18,256 bases of DNA from Planctomycetota bacterium (GCA_003671065.1 QWPU01000018.1:1-18256), one strand, 5' to 3'; positions 1 to 8,239 are shown, numbered from the stretch's first letter. Notes: generated from the sequence alone by a model not told the origin. Program-made: numbers and translations.

Positions 1-415
1 CATCGATTGATCCGAACGGCCCTTGCTCGTATTGACCATCGGCGCTTTTGGTGCTGCCGCCCGCTGCCTGAAATGCACGAACGATGCTCGCCGCGCTCGC
101 GGTCGTGGCTACTTGCGCGCTCCCCGAAGTGAAGCCGCCCGTGACGCCACCAAGCGCGAGCACCGCAAAGATGGCAAACACCGCAAAGGTGCTCGCAGCG
201 ACAGTCTTCATGCGATGCATCCATGGCGCCGCCGTTGGATATTCAAAGAGTGCGCTGGCAGTCGCGCATTCACCGCAGCGCACATAGAGAAGTCCCGTGG
301 TTGCTTCGCGTTCAATCGTGCGACCAACAAGCGGATGCAGACATTGCATGCACAAGCGGTCACCCGTGAGGGTCTCGCGCGGCGTAGTTTTTGTGGTGGG
401 AGTTTCGTCGTTCAT
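1..415 (-). CDS. Zinc-ribbon, single-pass membrane protein (3' end beyond window)
   Basis: The frame opens with ATG at 415 and stays open for 138 codons to the window edge, so the C-terminus is missing. Two CxxC pairs (C22/C25 as CMQC and C47/C50 as CGEC) form a probable zinc ribbon. A hydrophobic stretch at about residues 70-92 (VFAIFAVLALGG core) is a likely transmembrane helix, followed by a polar Ala/Ser/Gly-rich segment. The gene starts 9 bases after the stop of the upstream gene, which also has two CxxC pairs ahead of its membrane helices, so the two are probably co-transcribed. I do not recognise a family beyond 'zinc ribbon plus membrane anchor' and assign no function. The continuous frame, the motifs and the tight spacing support it as a real gene. 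Confidence 0.6.
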   Translation of the reverse strand, partial: MNDETPTTKTTPRETLTGDRLCMQCLHPLVGRTIEREATTGLLYVRCGECATASALFEYPTAAPWMHRMKTVAASTFAVFAIFAVLALGGVTGGFTSGSAQVATTASAASIVRAFQAAGGSTKSADGQYEQGPFGSID

Positions 416-424
416 GTCGTTCTT

Positions 425-1105
425 TCAGAGAGAGATTCCGCGCGAAGATTCGCGGTGCAGGCGGCGATATCGCGCGTTGAAATGTCGTTGAATTGCCGCG
501 TAGATTGGGCAGGCAATCGCAACGAGCACAGCGCTGAGGACCACTGGTGTGGCGAGCAACAGCAGGATGCCATCGAGCCAAATCGTCCATGCGCGATCGA
601 GTTCATCCCGAAAACTTTGTCCCTCAGTCGCGAGGCTCAGCGTGAAGATCACTGCAGCCACTGGCAGCGCTCCAACAGTCCACGCGTAGCACAGTCGCGA
701 GAACGCCGAGCGATGCGGGGCTACAGCAAGCGCGGTCACCATCGCAAACACCGCGGCGACAAACATGACAATGATCGATCCGTCGCGATAGCTGTGTGCG
801 AGTGGTGCGATCAGCGCAGAGTGCCCTGATCTAGGCCACCGTGACATCGTGTCAAGAGTGATCGCACCGATTGCAACGGAGGAAAGTCCTGTGGCGATCG
901 ATCCGCTGAGGAAGAAACCCAAGCGCGCGTTGATCGCGCGACTACGCGCCCACAGCCGAAATGGCGCCCGCGCGGCGAGCAGATTCCATCGCGCAGCAAA
1001 GCCGCAACGCGGACACACTGCAATCCACATGCGCACTTCTGTACTGAAGGAGCGCATTGATGGATTGAGCATCTTTCCGCAGGATCCGCACGCGTGTGAC
1101 TGCAT
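425..1105 (-). CDS. Zinc-ribbon, four-helix membrane protein
   Basis: This is a 226-residue protein. An N-terminal ribbon has C6/C9 (CGSC) and C31/C34 (CPRC). Four hydrophobic segments follow at about residues 62-84, 109-130, 140-159 and 174-204. The layout resembles a small membrane protein with a cytoplasmic metal-binding domain. No enzymatic motif is visible and I do not recognise the family. The start at 1105 places it divergent from the gene at 1162, leaving 56 bases for both promoters. It ends 9 bases before the next minus-strand gene, a second zinc-ribbon membrane protein. The pairing suggests that the two act together, but this is inference. A long plus-strand frame over the same bases has no recognisable content. 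Confidence 0.65.
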   Translation of the reverse strand: MQSHACGSCGKMLNPSMRSFSTEVRMWIAVCPRCGFAARWNLLAARAPFRLWARSRAINARLGFFLSGSIATGLSSVAIGAITLDTMSRWPRSGHSALIAPLAHSYRDGSIIVMFVAAVFAMVTALAVAPHRSAFSRLCYAWTVGALPVAAVIFTLSLATEGQSFRDELDRAWTIWLDGILLLLATPVVLSAVLVAIACPIYAAIQRHFNARYRRLHRESSRGISL

Positions 1106-1161
1106 GTGTGCAAGGATACCGCTGCGAAAGTCTCGCGTACAATCTGCCCCACAATCACCTC

Positions 1162-1638
1162 ATGTCGTACTCGCGCGATCCAGCCTTCCGCCGCCGTTTG
1201 GCCTACCCAATACTCACACTCACAGTGGTGGGAGGTATCTATCTCTACTCGCGTGGACAGATCGGTTTGACGCCGCTTGCGTCTGCGGATGCATACATCG
1301 CAGCGGCTAGGCAAGTAGTGAGTGAAGCGCGCGCGGGCAGCGGGATTTCGAACGCAGCAGGGACGGCGATTGACTTGGTCTACGCCGCCAACGCGCCGAG
1401 CTCACTGAAGTCAACCGATGGTGGCGTGCCGACATTTGAAGTGAAGGGCGCAACTCTTCCTGAAGGGGAACGACCGTGGATTCAAGATGTCATGGTGCGA
1501 ATGCCTGACGGCGGCGGTATCACGCTTTCGATCTCGATCAAGGATGGCGTGACGGAAGTGATCGGTGTAGGGCGCGCCGAAACTTCACTGCCCAGTTCAA
1601 TCGCGCCAATCGCACCAACTGAGGGTCAAGCGCCGTGA
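1162..1638 (+). CDS. Hypothetical membrane-anchored protein
   Basis: This is a 158-residue protein starting MSYSRDPAF. I chose the start at 1162 over an in-frame ATG at 1096 because the extension would run into the divergent gene that starts at 1105. A single hydrophobic segment at about residues 14-30, preceded by arginines, looks like an N-terminal signal anchor. The rest would then lie outside the cytoplasm. It is soluble in character, with a Gly/Ser/Ala-rich middle and a predicted beta-rich part (around WIQDVMVRMPDGGGITLSIS). No known domain was recognised. Its TGA stop at 1636-1638 overlaps the GTG start of the next gene (GTGA), so the two are probably translationally coupled. Function unknown. 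Confidence 0.65.
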   Translation: MSYSRDPAFRRRLAYPILTLTVVGGIYLYSRGQIGLTPLASADAYIAAARQVVSEARAGSGISNAAGTAIDLVYAANAPSSLKSTDGGVPTFEVKGATLPEGERPWIQDVMVRMPDGGGITLSISIKDGVTEVIGVGRAETSLPSSIAPIAPTEGQAP

Positions 1639-2513
1639 AAGTGTGGATCAACGGACAGAATCTCTCGCTCGCTGAGGCGAAAGTCGGCTTCTTTGACGGC
1701 GGATTTCAGCACGCCATCGGACTCTTCGAAACCATGCTCGCGCGCGATGGCGCGGTGTTGCGTCTTGAAGAACATCTTGAGCGGCTTGCACTGAGCGCCA
1801 AAGAACTTCGACTGTTTGAGAATCTTCGCATCGAGCCGCTTGCCGAAGCGATCCATGGTTGCCTTGTGACAAATGCGCTGCGCAACGCGCGTATTCGCGT
1901 GACGATCACCAGTGGCGACGCAGGCAAACCGTTCGCTGGCGCAAACGCCGCGGACGCGAAATCTGGTTCTCCGCAACCAACGGTCGCGATTCACGCGCAG
2001 CCGCCGACCGAGTATCCCGTCGAAATGTTTACGCATGGTGTAGGTATCACCGTTGCATCTAGTCGAGTGAATCCGCTCGACGAATTCGCGTCGCACAAGA
2101 CGCTCGCGTATTGGCCGCGCATTGCAGCGATTCAGCGCGCAGCTGAGAGTGGTTGCTCGGAAGCGTTGTGGTTCTCCGTGAGCAATCACCTCGCTAGCGG
2201 CAGCGTGTCGAGCGTGTTTCTCGCGAAGAATGGTCGGTTGCGCGTGCCCTTCGCGCGCGGCGATGATTCGTCGCGACTCAGCGCGGTGCTTCCTGGTTGC
2301 ACGCGCGCCGCGGTCATCGTGTGGGCTGAAGGAACTGGCATCGAAGTCGAGCGCGCGGATCTCACGATTGAAGATGTGTTCGCGGCCGACGAAGTGTTTC
2401 TCACCAACGCAAGTTGGGGCGTGCTGCCGGTGATTCGTGTTGAGCGTCATGTCGTCGCCGACGCGAAGCCTGGACCGATCGCGCTGCACATGCGCGAGAA
2501 ATGGCTCGCATGA
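1635..2513 (+). CDS. Class IV aminotransferase-fold protein (PabC/BCAT-like)
   Basis: This 292-residue protein has the fold type IV PLP-enzyme pattern of branched-chain aminotransferases, D-amino acid aminotransferases and 4-amino-4-deoxychorismate lyase. Visible marks are DGGFQHAIGLFETM (21-34), HLERL (47-51), the probable PLP lysine K155 in SHKTLAYW, LPGCTR (219-224) and FLTNASWGVLPV (255-266). The last segment is closest to the PabC type, which would make p-aminobenzoate for folate. The segment LASGSVSSVF (187-196) aligns with the family's TEGSxSNxF, so the glutamate that normally contacts the PLP ring nitrogen is serine here, and the asparagine is also serine. Activity or specificity may be altered. 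The start is GTG at 1635, within the stop of the previous gene, and the stop overlaps the next gene (ATGA at 2510). The substrate cannot be decided from sequence, so no symbol is given. Confidence 0.85.
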   Translation: MKVWINGQNLSLAEAKVGFFDGGFQHAIGLFETMLARDGAVLRLEEHLERLALSAKELRLFENLRIEPLAEAIHGCLVTNALRNARIRVTITSGDAGKPFAGANAADAKSGSPQPTVAIHAQPPTEYPVEMFTHGVGITVASSRVNPLDEFASHKTLAYWPRIAAIQRAAESGCSEALWFSVSNHLASGSVSSVFLAKNGRLRVPFARGDDSSRLSAVLPGCTRAAVIVWAEGTGIEVERADLTIEDVFAADEVFLTNASWGVLPVIRVERHVVADAKPGPIALHMREKWLA

Positions 2514-2884
2514 GTGAGGGCCCGTCCAACGCACCGAATGGATTTCCTGGTGGTTTCCGCGTGTTCAGCGCTGGTCGCGATGCGGCGAGTCGCTTCCGCG
2601 TGAAGCCACCATGGCGCGCGCGCGTTGGTGCAAATGCGTTTGAACGCGCCGTGATAGGCATCATCACATTCGTGCTCGCAGTGCCAGTTGCGTTGCTGCT
2701 GCTGGCACTTGGACTCGTCTTGCTCGTGGCATTTTTCGGCTGCGCGATCGTGTTTATAGCGTTTGGGCTTGCGATGTTTCTCGTGCGAAAAATCACGGGC
2801 TCTTCACGCGGCACAGTCACTCCTCTCGAGGACGACGGCCGTGAAAACGTCCGCGTGCGCGCGCGTCAAGAGCCTCGCGAGTAG
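2510..2884 (+). CDS. Small two-helix membrane protein
   Basis: This is a 124-residue protein starting MSEGPSNAP. The ATG at 2510 forms an ATGA overlap with the preceding stop, so I prefer it to the in-frame ATG at 2501. A polar, basic N-terminal region of about 45 residues is followed by about 46 hydrophobic residues (roughly 46-92), enough for a hairpin of two transmembrane helices. The tail is polar, charged and arginine-rich. No domain was recognised. It is the last gene of a coupled trio (1162-2884) and lies 85 bases upstream of dnaE. Function unknown. The coupling and the clear membrane segment argue that it is a real gene. Confidence 0.65.
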   Translation: MSEGPSNAPNGFPGGFRVFSAGRDAASRFRVKPPWRARVGANAFERAVIGIITFVLAVPVALLLLALGLVLLVAFFGCAIVFIAFGLAMFLVRKITGSSRGTVTPLEDDGRENVRVRARQEPRE

Positions 2885-2958
2885 ATTCTTCTGCGAATCT
2901 GCTGCGCGTTCGTATGCCGCATTTCGTCGGTGATTCTCTACACTCGCTGCTCAACCAC

Positions 2959-2962
2959 GAGG
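2959..2962 (+). promoter_or_regulatory. Ribosome binding site before dnaE
   Basis: GAGG lies 7 bases before ATG 2970 and 4 bases before ATG 2967. The spacing favours the second ATG as the real start of dnaE. A clear purine-rich site is worth noting because most genes in this window lack one. Confidence 0.45.
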
Positions 2963-2966
2963 ATGA

Positions 2967-5900
2967 ATGATGGCGCGTGAAGCAGCAGCAACTCAACCAG
3001 CAACTGCAATTCAACCAGGCGAACCTGTGTTCGCGCATCTCCATCTGCACACCGAGTACTCGTTGCTCGACGGTGGCAACACGATTGATCGCCTGCTCGC
3101 GCGTGTGAAGGAACTCGGCATGGATGCCGTGGCCGTCACTGATCACGGCAACATGTTTGGTGCCATGGAGTTTTACAGCAAGGCGAAGGCCGCAGGCGTG
3201 AAGCCAATTCTTGGCATTGAGGCCTATGTCGCGGTGGATCGCGAAGGCAAGCATGGCGATCGCCGCGACAAGACGCACACAGGCGATAAAGACGGTGGTC
3301 ATCACCTCGTGTTGCTCGCTGAAAACATCGAAGGCTTCCGCCATTTGCTCAAGCTGAGCAGTGATGCGTTTTTGAACGGCTTCTACTACCGACCGCGCAT
3401 GGACAAGTCGACGCTCACGGAGTGGTCGGACGGAATCATCGCGATCAACGGTCACCTCGGTTCATCGATTGCCGCGCATCTTGTTGCGTATGTGAAGTCG
3501 GGTCGCGATCGCGTGCATTGGGATCGCGCCGTAGAGGAAGCGCGTTGGCACGCAGCAACATTCAAGCCTTCCGCCCAAGGCGAACCGCGTTTCTACATCG
3601 AGTTGCAACGCCATGTCCCCGAGCAAGAGGAGATCAATCCACATCTGCGCGCGCTTGCCGCAGAGCTTGGTCTTCCACTCGTCGTTGACAACGACGCGCA
3701 CTTTCTTCGCAAAGAAGATCACGACACGCACGACACGCTCTGCTGCATTTCGATGCAGAAAAACAAGGACGATCCGACTCGTCTGAAGTATCCCGAAGGT
3801 TTGTATGTAAAGAGCCCGGCTGAAATGCTCGCGCTCTTTCCTGATGATCACGACGCGCTGCGTAACGCAGGACGCATCGCAGCGCGCTGCAATGTGACGC
3901 TGCCCAAGAACGAGAATCACGCACCTGTTGTGAAGGTGAAACATCCAGGTCACTCGCCGCAGTACGACGCCGCGCGAGATGGCGATGTCACTGAGTGGTT
4001 CAAGGCGTATTGCCGCGGAATCGAAACGCTTCCGTTCGATGCAACGAAAGATGTCGAGACGCCTGAAGATCTCAAAGCAGGCTGCGATCGTGCGCTGCGC
4101 GATCTCTGCGAAGCGGGTCTCGTATGGCGCTACGGTCACAGCGGAGTGACGAGTGCGATCCGCGCGCGACTCGATCGTGAGCTCACGATTCTCGCGAACA
4201 AATCAATCAGCGCGTACTTCCTCATCGTGTGGGACTTCGTGAACTGGGCGCGTCAACGCGGCATTCCCGCAGCGGCGCGTGGTTCGGGCGTTGGCACGAT
4301 GACGGGCTATGTGCTCGGTCTCAGCAACGCGTGCCCTGAAAAATACGGCCTGCTCTTCGAGCGTTTCACCGATCCCGATCGCTCTGAGTATCCCGATATC
4401 GACATCGATATTTGCCAAGATGGTCGCGCGGCCGTCATCGACTATGTGCGCAAGAAGTACGGCCATGTCGCGCAAATCATCACCTTTGGTCGCTTGAAAG
4501 CGAAGGCCGCAGTCAAGGATGTCGCGCGCGTGATGGGTCTCACTGCAGCAGAAGGGCAGATGCTTTCGAATCTGGTGCCTGCTGAACTCGACATCACGAT
4601 CGAAGAAGCGATTGCGAAAGAGCCTGAGATTGCGCGGTTGATTTCGAGTGATCCGCGCATCGCTCGCGTCTTCGATCATGCGCGTGGGCTTGAAGATCAT
4701 GCGCGCAATCAAGGCGTGCATGCAGCGGGTGTGATTGTCGCCACGCGTCCGCTTGATGACATTGTTCCGTTGTGCCGAGCTGTTGGTACTGCTGAAGAAG
4801 CGTCCACGCAGTCGGTTGCGCAACGCGTGACGCAATGGGATGGACCAACATGCGAGAAGATCGGTCTTCTCAAGATGGACTTCCTTGGTCTGCGCACGCT
4901 CACGACGATTGAGTTTGCGAAGAAAGTGATTCGCGAGTCGCTCAGTGAAGCCGAGATCGTGCGCGCAGTGCCTGTTGGTGGCGGGGATGATCCGCTTGAT
5001 CTCGATCGCATTCCGCTTGATGACCAACGCGTGCTCGAACTGTTTCGTCGCGGTGACACGAACGGAGTGTTTCAGTTTGAATCAGGCGGCATGAAGCGAT
5101 TGCTCGTCGATATGCAGCCTGATCGATTGGAAGATCTCATCGCCGCCAACGCGCTGTTCCGTCCTGGTCCGATGGATCTCATTCCTGACTACAACGCCCG
5201 CAAAAATGGGCGACAGTTGGTGCCGAAGTTGCATGAGGTTGTCGAGCGTTTCACTGCGGAAACCTACGGCATCATGGTGTATCAAGAGCAAGTCATGCAG
5301 GTGCTGCACCATCTCGGTGGCATTCCGCTGCGTGAGGCGTACTCGGTCATCAAAGCGATTTCGAAGAAGAAGCAAGATGTCATCAACGGCGCGCGTGCAG
5401 CGTTTGTGAAGGGCGCGGCTGAGCGTGGTCTCGCCGACAACAAAGCCACTGAACTCTTCGAACTCATCTTGAAGTTTGCGGGCTACGGATTTAACAAGAG
5501 TCACTCGACGGGCTACGCGATCATTGCGTATCAGACTGCGTACTTGAAGACATATTTCCCCGCGCATTACATGGCTGCGGTGCTGAGTCTTGAAAGCCAG
5601 GCGCGCAAGGTCGAAGAGTGGTCGGTGTATCTCGATGATTGTCGACGCTTGAAATACCCCGATGATTCCGCAGAGAAACGCCACATCGGCGTTGAGGTGC
5701 GTGCGCCTGATGTGAACTTGAGCGAAGAGGATTTCGCGGTGGTGTTTACAGCCAACGAAAGGGCGACCGCGCATGCGGGGCACATTCGCTTCGGCATGAA
5801 GGCGATCAAAGGCGCAGCCGGCAACGCGATTCGCGCGATCATCGAAGAACGCCGCAAGAGCGGGCCGTTCAAGAGCATCTTTGATTTCTGCGAACGCGTT

Positions 5901-6920
5901 GATGCGCGCACGATTGGGCGGGGCGGTCTTGAAGGACTTGTGAAAGCTGGATGTTTCGACTCGCTGCATGGAAGCGAACAACGAGCCGCAGTGGTTGCGA
6001 GTTTGGAAGGCGCGCTTGCGGCAGGGCAGTCGCTTGCGCGTGATCGTGCGGGTGGGCAAGAGACGTTCTTTGGAATGTTCGAATCTGCGATGCCGAAGGA
6101 CAACTCGAAAAGCAATGGTGCGAGCGCGGCTGGCGGCCTCAAGAAGGTTGCGCCATGGGAGCGAATGGAAGCGCTGCGCTACGAGAAGGAAGCGTTGGGC
6201 TTTCATGTCTCGGGTCATCCGCTCGACGCGTGGCATGAGCAGATCAGTGAACTCACCACGACTGATGTGAAGTCGCTCGCCTCTGCGTCGCAAGACGCGC
6301 CGGTTGTGGTTGCAGGCCTCGTCGCGCGAGCGCGCTCGCTGGTCTCGCAAAAGGGCAAGAATCCAGGGCAAAAGATGATGATCGTGGGTCTTGCTGACAA
6401 GCATGCGACGATCGAGGGCGTGCTCTTTCCTGAGGCGTTTGCGAAGTATGGCGACCTCATTGCGACTGATCGCGCGGTCGTGCTCATTGGCTTTCTTGAT
6501 CGCAGCCGCGGCGAACCGAACATCATCATTGATCGAGTGATCGCACTCGATGACGCGCAAGCACATCTGGGGATGAAGCTCGAGTTGACGCTGGATTGTT
6601 CGGTCAGCGAGGAGTCCAGTGAGCGCATCGTGACAGGCACGATGGAAATGCTCGCGGGTTTGCTCAAGCAAGCCAGTGGCAGCAGCGCGCTTGCGCAAGG
6701 TCGCGCGGTCGACACATTCATTCATCTCGACACGGATGTGCGTCGAGTCACGCTTCACGCCAGCAAGTTGCGCGTGGTGCCGACGCGTGCGCTTCTCGAT
6801 TCACTGCAGCGTCTCATCGGGGTAGACGCGGTGAAGGTGAAGGGCGGTTGGGTTCCTGAGCGCCGCAAGCAAAAGCAGTGGGGCGCGAAACGATCGAGCG
6901 ACGAAGCGGTTGAGGTTTGA
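2967..6920 (+). CDS. dnaE: DNA polymerase III subunit alpha (DnaE)
   Basis: This is the catalytic subunit of the replicative DNA polymerase, at 1317 residues (E. coli has 1160). The order is: an N-terminal PHP domain (about 20-300, with HLHLHTEYSLLDG, TDHGN, GIEAY and DNDAHF); palm and catalytic region with ARGSGVGTMTGYVLGL (437-452), PDIDIDIC (476-483, catalytic aspartates) and KMDFLGL (636-642, third aspartate D638); fingers with FRPGPM (731-736), YQEQVMQV (772-779) and FNKSHSTGYAIIAYQTAYLK (842-861); then a C-terminal OB-fold (about 1110-1195). There is no DnaQ-type exonuclease insertion, so this is DnaE1 rather than PolC. All expected PHP metal ligands appear present, so the domain may be active. 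Start: two adjacent ATGs at 2967 and 2970, with GAGG at 2959-2962 favouring 2970. Short heptamer repeats begin at the stop codon. Confidence 0.97.
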   Translation: MMAREAAATQPATAIQPGEPVFAHLHLHTEYSLLDGGNTIDRLLARVKELGMDAVAVTDHGNMFGAMEFYSKAKAAGVKPILGIEAYVAVDREGKHGDRRDKTHTGDKDGGHHLVLLAENIEGFRHLLKLSSDAFLNGFYYRPRMDKSTLTEWSDGIIAINGHLGSSIAAHLVAYVKSGRDRVHWDRAVEEARWHAATFKPSAQGEPRFYIELQRHVPEQEEINPHLRALAAELGLPLVVDNDAHFLRKEDHDTHDTLCCISMQKNKDDPTRLKYPEGLYVKSPAEMLALFPDDHDALRNAGRIAARCNVTLPKNENHAPVVKVKHPGHSPQYDAARDGDVTEWFKAYCRGIETLPFDATKDVETPEDLKAGCDRALRDLCEAGLVWRYGHSGVTSAIRARLDRELTILANKSISAYFLIVWDFVNWARQRGIPAAARGSGVGTMTGYVLGLSNACPEKYGLLFERFTDPDRSEYPDIDIDICQDGRAAVIDYVRKKYGHVAQIITFGRLKAKAAVKDVARVMGLTAAEGQMLSNLVPAELDITIEEAIAKEPEIARLISSDPRIARVFDHARGLEDHARNQGVHAAGVIVATRPLDDIVPLCRAVGTAEEASTQSVAQRVTQWDGPTCEKIGLLKMDFLGLRTLTTIEFAKKVIRESLSEAEIVRAVPVGGGDDPLDLDRIPLDDQRVLELFRRGDTNGVFQFESGGMKRLLVDMQPDRLEDLIAANALFRPGPMDLIPDYNARKNGRQLVPKLHEVVERFTAETYGIMVYQEQVMQVLHHLGGIPLREAYSVIKAISKKKQDVINGARAAFVKGAAERGLADNKATELFELILKFAGYGFNKSHSTGYAIIAYQTAYLKTYFPAHYMAAVLSLESQARKVEEWSVYLDDCRRLKYPDDSAEKRHIGVEVRAPDVNLSEEDFAVVFTANERATAHAGHIRFGMKAIKGAAGNAIRAIIEERRKSGPFKSIFDFCERVDARTIGRGGLEGLVKAGCFDSLHGSEQRAAVVASLEGALAAGQSLARDRAGGQETFFGMFESAMPKDNSKSNGASAAGGLKKVAPWERMEALRYEKEALGFHVSGHPLDAWHEQISELTTTDVKSLASASQDAPVVVAGLVARARSLVSQKGKNPGQKMMIVGLADKHATIEGVLFPEAFAKYGDLIATDRAVVLIGFLDRSRGEPNIIIDRVIALDDAQAHLGMKLELTLDCSVSEESSERIVTGTMEMLAGLLKQASGSSALAQGRAVDTFIHLDTDVRRVTLHASKLRVVPTRALLDSLQRLIGVDAVKVKGGWVPERRKQKQWGAKRSSDEAVEV

Positions 6921-6941
6921 GGTTTGAGGTTTGAGGCCTGA
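6914..6941 (+). repeat. GGTTTGA heptamer tandem repeat at the dnaE stop
   Basis: There are three perfect copies of GGTTTGA (6914-6920, 6921-6927, 6928-6934), one diverged copy GGCCTGA (6935-6941), and a related GGTTGA just before (6908-6913). The first copy contains the dnaE stop TGA (6918-6920). Because the unit is 7 bases, the TGAs at 6918, 6925 and 6932 fall in three different reading frames and make a three-frame stop cassette. Confidence 0.85.
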
Positions 6942-6967
6942 GTGTTCAGCTTTGAATCACCAGCGCA

Positions 6968-8131
6968 TCACAACGAAGCAAGCCGCTGCGCAACATCTTT
7001 CTCAGCAAGCGCCGTGAGCAACGCATCGAGTTCGCCCGCGAGCAGTTTCGGCAACGCGAAACTTTCATCAAGGCGATGATCAACCGCCACGCTCTCTTTG
7101 AAGCGATAGGTGCGAATCTTCTCAGCGCGATCTCCCGAGCCGATCATCGTGCGCCGCTCACTCGCGCGCTTCGCGTCAGCTTCGCGCGTGCGCAACTCAT
7201 GCACGCGAGCACGCAGCAATCGCCACGCTTTCTCGCGGTTTTGCCCTTGGCTTCTCGTTTCCTGCATGCGCACTTCGATGCCCGTTGGCGTGTGAATGAG
7301 ATGCACCGCAGTCGCGACCTTGTTCACATTCTGTCCGCCTGGACCTTGCGCAGTCGTGATGTGCTCCTTCACTTCTGTGGGATCAACCGCGGATTCAACT
7401 TCCTCTGGTTCACCCAGCACCGCAACAGTCGCAGTTGAAGTGTGAATGCGTCCTTGCGCTTCAGTCGCGGGCACGCGCTTCACTTGATGCGTGCCGCTTT
7501 CGAATTGAAGTGCAGCAAACGCGCCGAGACCTTCGACTGAACAGATCGCGTGCGTGAGTCCACCAGCGTCGCCAGGTTTGACTTCAAGCAATTCGAAGCG
7601 CCAACCTCGCCGCGCGGCATACGCGCGATACATGTCAAGCAATTCGCCAGCCCACAGCGCCGCTTCATCTCCGCCAACACCCATGCGTACTTCAAGCATG
7701 AAACTCGCGATGCCTGCGTCATCACCAGTGACCAACGCTTTGCTGATGTCGCTGGCAAGCGTGCGTGCGCGCGCGGTGAGCACTGGTCGTTCTTCACGCG
7801 CGAGAGCAACGAGTTCAGCATCGCCGGATGCCTGCATTTCCGCGAGATCGCGCAAGCCTTGCGACGCGCGCAGCAGTTCACTCAGCGGTTCAAGCGTGCG
7901 AGCGAGCAACACGCGGCGGCGCGAAAGTGCAGTTGACTTGCGGTGATCCGCAGCAATGGCGAGGTCTTCAAGTTGCGCGGCGATGCCGTCATCTTCGGCC
8001 GCGTGTGCAGCAAGAATCCGTCGAAGATTCTCTGGCAAGAGCGTCGCAACGAACGGATCGTGAAACGCTGTCTGAAAGGCGTCATGCCGCTGGTCTGAGT
8101 TGGAACCGAAGTTGGAATCTGGTGAAGCCAC
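6968..8131 (-). CDS. prfA: Peptide chain release factor 1
   Basis: This 387-residue class I release factor ends translation at UAA and UAG codons. The stop-codon reading motif is PAT (221-223) in KRVPATEAQGRIHTS, which is the RF1 signature (RF2 has SPF). The catalytic GGQ is at 265-267 in GPGGQNVNK and triggers peptidyl-tRNA hydrolysis. The conserved GGDEA region is at 153-157. The C-terminus (KIRTYRFKESVAVDHRLDE) matches the family. It is somewhat longer than E. coli RF1 (360), mostly at the N-terminus. The start is GTG at 8131 and no in-frame ATG lies close downstream. It sits downstream of rpmE on the same strand, as in many bacteria (rpmE-prfA), but an intrinsic terminator lies between them. 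It therefore depends on read-through or its own promoter. It converges with dnaE, with 47 bases between the stops. Confidence 0.96.
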   Translation of the reverse strand: MASPDSNFGSNSDQRHDAFQTAFHDPFVATLLPENLRRILAAHAAEDDGIAAQLEDLAIAADHRKSTALSRRRVLLARTLEPLSELLRASQGLRDLAEMQASGDAELVALAREERPVLTARARTLASDISKALVTGDDAGIASFMLEVRMGVGGDEAALWAGELLDMYRAYAARRGWRFELLEVKPGDAGGLTHAICSVEGLGAFAALQFESGTHQVKRVPATEAQGRIHTSTATVAVLGEPEEVESAVDPTEVKEHITTAQGPGGQNVNKVATAVHLIHTPTGIEVRMQETRSQGQNREKAWRLLRARVHELRTREADAKRASERRTMIGSGDRAEKIRTYRFKESVAVDHRLDESFALPKLLAGELDALLTALAEKDVAQRLASL

Positions 8132-8167
8132 GAGCGCGCGAGTGTCTCAGATCGCACGAGTTGTGTG

Positions 8168-8200
8168 CAAAAAGAACAACCGCTCCGAGTGGAGCGGCTG
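8168..8200 (-). terminator. Rho-independent terminator after rpmE
   Basis: Read on the minus strand, a seven-pair GC-rich stem (CCGCTCC / GGAGCGG, plus-strand arms 8180-8186 and 8191-8197) with a 4-base loop is followed by TTGTTCTTTTT (T-run at 8173-8169). This is a standard intrinsic terminator. It lies between the rpmE stop (8240) and the prfA start (8131), so it should end or attenuate the rpmE transcript. Confidence 0.8.
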
Positions 8201-8239
8201 TTGAGTGTTTTGGATTTCGCGACTCTGTCGCTTCGTCGC

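Noticed and set aside
23..829. Plus-strand open frame of 268 codons
   Set aside because: It covers the two zinc-ribbon membrane genes in antisense. It is arginine-rich and has no recognisable feature.
1138..1143. TACAAT as a -10 element for the gene at 1162
   Set aside because: No acceptable -35 hexamer lies at the usual spacing.
5082..6758. Minus-strand open frame of 558 codons
   Set aside because: It is antisense to the certain dnaE gene, with arginine/histidine-rich shadow composition and no motifs.
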